A stretch of DNA of 23,215 nucleotides. It comes from Vitrella brassicaformis (Eukaryota > Sar > Vitrellaceae). Below, piece after piece: positions 19,446 through 23,215 of the stretch (its first letter is position 1; every line of letters starts with the position of its first letter). The position numbers and the translations under genes were made by a program. Location: assembly GCA_001179505.1 (NCBI GenBank), contig CDMY01000791.1, positions 242,665 to 265,879 on the forward strand. Reading direction: 5' to 3'. The notes under the pieces were generated by a model. It saw only the letters and a program-made list of their open reading frames with translations. It had not been told where the DNA came from and searched no databases.

Positions 19446-22400
19446 ATGGTGCGACGCTTGATGCTCCTTCCGCCACACACATGGCGACAAGAAGGGTGCA
19501 CTGGCCGACTCAAATTGACTCCTGAGGTCGACTCCTTGAGGCGGGAGCTAGAAGCAGCTTCGAATCGCACTTCTGAGCTCGCATTCTACGGCTCCGTTGA
19601 TCTGTTTTTCTGTGAGCCTTCCGCGACGTCGGCTCAGCGGCAGGCGAGGCGGGGAGGGAAAAGGAGCGACTGAATTCCGTCGGATGATGTTCGTGACCAT
19701 GGAAGCGATTAGCATCGGCGGAGAGTAGGACAGGACAACGGGGCCTAACGATGGAAGCGGCAGGTGAAGTGCACTCACACAAGCGGAGGGAAGCAGGCGG
19801 GCATTCATCAGCATGACTGTCTTGTCCGTCTGTGTGGCAGGTGAACGTGATGGTGGTGGGGCTGGCAGTGGGTCCTCTGCGACTCGTCTGCCCGGCAGTG
19901 CCACTCATGCCGCGAACCATCAGGTGGGCACTCAGCACCGGGCTCATCTTGTCGCACCAACACGTGTGTGTGTGTGTGTGTGTGTGTGGCGCTCATGTCG
20001 TGCAGGCCGTCAGTGATCGTGACTTACTCCATCGCATGCGGGCGGGGCTGGATCTCATGCGTGACCTCGCCGACACACTGCAGACACAGGTATGCGCCCG
20101 GTCGCTTCCGTGAGCACGTGCCTCATGTATTGGCTTCTTATGTGTCAGTGCGTCGATCTGTCGGCGACCCGAGACGCCCTTTCTGGTCGGCTGTCTGAGG
20201 GGCTGATGCGCATCGAGTCGCAAGTCGACGACATGAGGCGATCATCGACAGCTCACAGGTGCGCACGTCGACATATGTGCGGGATGTGGGTGCACTTGCA
20301 TGGCTTCGTGTGGTGTGGTGTGGTGTGCCCTCAGGTCGGTGTTGACGAGGCGAGTGGCGTAGAAGGAGAGGCAAGCGACACATCTGACGCACCTCACTCG
20401 GTAGGTTCTCGAAGAGGAGAGAGAGCATCAGTGGCGGCGGGCAATCTGATGCACATGTGTGTGTGCAGGCCCATGCTGCTGTGAGGGCGGATGGCTCCTC
20501 GGTGCCCTCTTCCCTTGCCGCTGCTGCTAGTGCTGTGTCTGCTGCTGGTGGCCGGGGTATGAGACGACAGAGGGATGACACGGCGACCCATAAGATGCAC
20601 CAAGAGCTGTCTGTGTGTGTGTGCAGGTGGTGTGTCGGGGGACCTTGGGCAAGGAGGAGAGAGCAAAGGCCAGCAACAGCTTCAGGAGGTCAGTGTGTGA
20701 ATGCACTGACAGACATGGCTCCCGGGATTCATTGCTCTCACTCCCCTTGTCCGTCTGTCTGTCTGTCTGTCTGTCAGGGTGTCGGCAGTCTGACGAGTGA
20801 GCCGCTGTGCGAGTGGACGACGTCATGCCCCTCCTTCACCACTAAGATGACCTCAGTGCGGCCTCGCGAGGTCGAGAAGGGGCCGGCGGAGATGACAGAG
20901 GACAACCACCACAACAAGATCATCGCGCCACGTGCTCTCAACAAGAGCGGCAGCCACAGCAGAGGCCGGTCGTCCTTCGTGTCGCCTCGAGTGGTGTCCC
21001 GGTCGCCGCATGATGACACATCACCCTCTGGCCAGCACACGTCTGATGGACAGGTGAGGCAAACCCAACCCAACAGCAGCCCCTTGCTGGCGCCATGCAG
21101 TCCATATCTTTCTGTCCGGTCCATCAGGTTTCCGTGGGCATGTCCCCCGTCTGCAGAGGCCGCTCGTCATCCCTTCCGCCTCCTGTGCTGCCCCGGTCGC
21201 CAGCGCCGTCATCGGCGGCGGCGTCCCACCAGGACACCCCCGGTGCACACGTAAGGAGCAGAGCACAGGAGCCACCCGTCGATGCCATCACTGACAGTGT
21301 GATGGATGTTGATGGCCTTGTGTATGTTGTCATCAGGAGCTTTCGTCAACTTTCCTGGTCGAGAAGGGGATTGGGAAGAAGCCCAAATCTAAGGTCAAGG
21401 CGTATAAATCGCGGTGTCTGGAGATGTGGGACAGCTTCTATGGGTCCTCCTCGATCCACGGTCACGATGGCGAGACGCACTACGAGGAGTCTTCGTCCCA
21501 CGACAAGCTCTTCGAGCAGGGGGGCTCACCCATCCCTCCTGTAATCATCGCTGAATGTGTTGATGGGTTCGCCGTGCTCGAGCATGGCATGGTGCTGAAG
21601 GACCCCCGAGGTCTTCTGCCTCCTTCTTTCGGCGTGGCTGAGAGGGGCGATGGACACCAGGCTGCCGCCCTGACGCTCGAGGGAGGTGTGCGGCATGGGG
21701 CACGTGGTGGCGGCAGCAGTGGGCGAGACGAGCCCGCGGCTGGCGGGGAGGGGGGAGTGGTTGCTGAGGCGGCGTTGCCCAAGAGAGAGGGGCCCGCGGC
21801 CACCAAGGAGTCGCCACCATTGCCCGGCCCGTCAGAGGCCGCAGAGGAGGAAGGCATCGAGGCGCCCTCTGTCGACCCCCGCGCCGCCCAGCAAGGCACT
21901 ACGGCCCCCTCCAAGTCAGTCGTCACCGAGCCGTCGCCCCGCAGCGAGGCAGCTGGGACCAACGAGGAACCTACTGCTGCGCATGCCCCTGCTGCCTCCC
22001 CTGACGACTCCAAGTGGGAGGTCGTGTCGGCCGAGGTGCGCACAGACAGCCAAACAGCTGCGGGCGGGGGGCAGACACACACAGCTAGCTGCTGATCAGA
22101 GAGACGCTCTCCATTGATGTTCGGTGTGCCTGTGTCTCCTGTCTCTTAACGCAGAAGCCCCCAGCCGCAGCTCCGAGGGCGCCAAGCCTGGGAGAGGACA
22201 AAGGACTGGCCGAAGCCATGGACATGCTCGAGAGCGCCATCACCCACGACCAAGAAAAGTCCCTCAGCCGCAGTGGCCACTCCAAGGAGCAGCTGATGGA
22301 CATTGCTGTGCTGGTGTCTACGATCGATGGACTCGAGAAGGCCCATCAGATCCTCACGGCCAACATCCCCCGATTCGACTTCGTCAAGCATGCCCGCCCA

Positions 22401-22929
22401 GCCAGAACCCCTGACCAGAGGCCGTGCGTCGATGTCAGCCTTATCAAGATGGGAGACGGATGGTGCAAGCTCACCAACGGCGTCCATGAGCGGGTGGATT
22501 CCGGCCCGCTGCGCCTGATGGACTTGAATGCGCCGAATATCCTCCTCTCCCTCACACTAGCGGAGCTCCGCATCGAGCCCGCGGCGCCCTCGGCCACGGC
22601 ACCATCAGCCACGTCTGCGGCATCACCAGCGGTCCAGCACTCGGCCGTGGGCAGCCAGGCACCGCAGCCGCCACCGCAAACGGACCCACAACCTGGTATG
22701 GGAGAGATGATGATGTATGCCAAGATGTCTATGCGTTGTTTGTTTGCTTCAGGCGAGTCGTCCAGTGACATGGCGATGGGCAGCGAGGTGAAGGAGAGCC
22801 AGCCCATGCCGCCCACCGCACTGCCAAAGGTGAGCTGCTATGCCCATTCATCCATCCACTCAAAAACATTTCCTTTGTTGCTTATGCTGGCAGCCGATTT
22901 CGCGTGACGCCCCCGCCCTCATCGATTGA
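19446..22929 (+). CDS. Coiled-coil and low-complexity protein, ~800 residues, 13 exons
   Basis: Exons are 19446-19611, 19841-19923, 20006-20089, 20149-20258, 20335-20400, 20469-20556, 20627-20688, 20778-21053, 21128-21250, 21337-22035, 22155-22695, 22753-22829 and 22894-22929 (TGA). From exon 5 on all phases close; exon 4 ends one base out of phase. Exon 1 and the frame of exon 2 are less certain: exon 2 is also open in a second frame. The N-terminal part is heptad-like (VDSLRRELEAASNRTSEL, LLHRMRAGLDLMRDLADTL, LSGRLSEGLMRIESQVDDM). The middle is Ser/Pro/Arg-rich. Exon 10 has EMWDSFYGSSS, a hydrophobic patch IPPVIIAECVDGF, then a Gly/Ala/Glu-rich region ending in DDSKWEVVS. Exon 11 holds a more globular part (LVSTIDGLEKAHQILTAN, DVSLIKMGDGWCKL, LMDLNAPNILLSLTLAELRI). 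No family is recognised. Several introns contain GT or CTGT repeats. Confidence 0.62.
19964..19988 (+). repeat. (GT)n tract in intron 2 of the 13-exon gene
   Basis: A perfect run of about twelve GT units lies in the intron between 19923 and 20006, roughly 17 nt before the CAG acceptor. Read without splicing it gives alternating Val and Cys. Confidence 0.8.
21630..21784 (+). repeat. 155-bp direct repeat, copy 1 (in exon 10)
   Basis: This part of exon 10 of the 13-exon gene encodes GVAERGDGHQAAALTLE and a Gly/Arg/Glu-rich continuation. It recurs at 23061-23215 with two differences in 155 bp (GGGAGG to GGAAGG, and CCAAGA to CCGAGA). The offset is 1431 bp, a multiple of three. The match starts abruptly at CGGCGTGG; upstream flanks differ. 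Confidence 0.9.
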
Positions 22930-23215
22930 CATGGCATCCTCCCCAGCCCCCCTTCACTCGCAACAGCAGCAGCATCACCGGCTGTTGGCCAACATGGACC
23001 ACAGCTGCACGTCGGCCACATCGCTGGCGTCAGGTCTGGGCGCACCACCGCCGGCACCGACGGCGTGGCTGAGAGGGGCGATGGACACCAGGCTGCCGCC
23101 CTGACGCTCGAGGAAGGTGTGCGGCATGGGGCACGTGGTGGCGGCAGCAGTGGGCGAGACGAGCCCGCGGCTGGCGGGGAGGGGGGAGTGGTTGCTGAGG
23201 CGGCGTTGCCCGAGA
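22930..23215 (+). other. Start of a duplicated gene segment, cut by the window end
   Basis: After the TGA at 22927-22929 the same frame stays open to the end of the window and enters copy 2 of the 155-bp repeat (23061-23215) in the frame used by copy 1. A second frame, from ATG at 22931, reads MASSPAPLHSQQQQHH onward but stops at 23104. This may be an exon of a tandem-duplicated gene, an alternative 3' end of the upstream gene or non-coding duplicated DNA. Confidence 0.35.

Noticed and set aside
21505-21630. IPPVIIAECVDGF as part of a RhoGAP domain
   Set aside because: Only a short hydrophobic pattern fits; the arginine-finger region and the rest of the domain are not visible.

Overview
The window is nuclear DNA of a eukaryote with many introns. 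Genes are split by short GT...AG introns whose ends carry (GT)n or (CTGT)n tracts, coding DNA is GC-rich, and intergenic DNA is full of tetranucleotide repeats. Proteins rich in Ala/Pro/Ser, an ankyrin-like protein, F-box-like/LRR-like paralogues and a subtilisin-plus-PAN/Apple-like locus suggest a chromerid-type alveolate alga such as Vitrella. That assignment comes from recognition alone and was not searched. I saw no rRNA, tRNA, CRISPR array or complete transposon.

Layout: 1-1319, repeat-rich non-coding DNA. 1320-4982 (-), an eight-exon gene for a ~900-residue protein I do not recognise. 5600-7769 (+), a three-exon ankyrin-like protein, divergent from it. 8168-8840 (+), a four-exon gene for a 108-residue protein with a signal peptide. 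9142-9871 (-), a short paralogue of the C-terminal half of the next gene. 10694-13626 (+), an eight-exon F-box-like/LRR-like protein of ~800 residues. 13627-15356, no gene seen. 15357-18201 (-), a frame-broken subtilisin/PAN-like locus running into a Cys-rich then Pro/Glu-rich ORF. 18437-19237 (-), a four-exon gene for a 170-residue protein with an N-myristoylation motif. 19446-22929 (+), a 13-exon gene for a ~800-residue coiled-coil and low-complexity protein. 22930-23215 ends in a near-exact copy of part of that last gene.

Exons were assembled by hand from splice signals and codon phase. Where phases close exactly (the 108- and 170-residue proteins and most of the two ~800-residue proteins) the models are good. 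Elsewhere the frame breaks, and almost every break needs one extra base (a -1 shift). This may reflect deletion errors in the assembly, gene decay or recoding, and it is reported as a finding.

The most unusual structure is a tandem array of four 28-nt modules just downstream of the 170-residue gene. On that gene's sense strand each folds into a 7-bp hairpin, and two stem pairs change in a compensated way between copies.

The genes do not form an obvious pathway. The links are by descent: a paralogous pair with a conserved intron, a 48-bp near-identical segment shared by two genes on opposite strands, a dispersed ~68-bp repeat and a 155-bp direct repeat.
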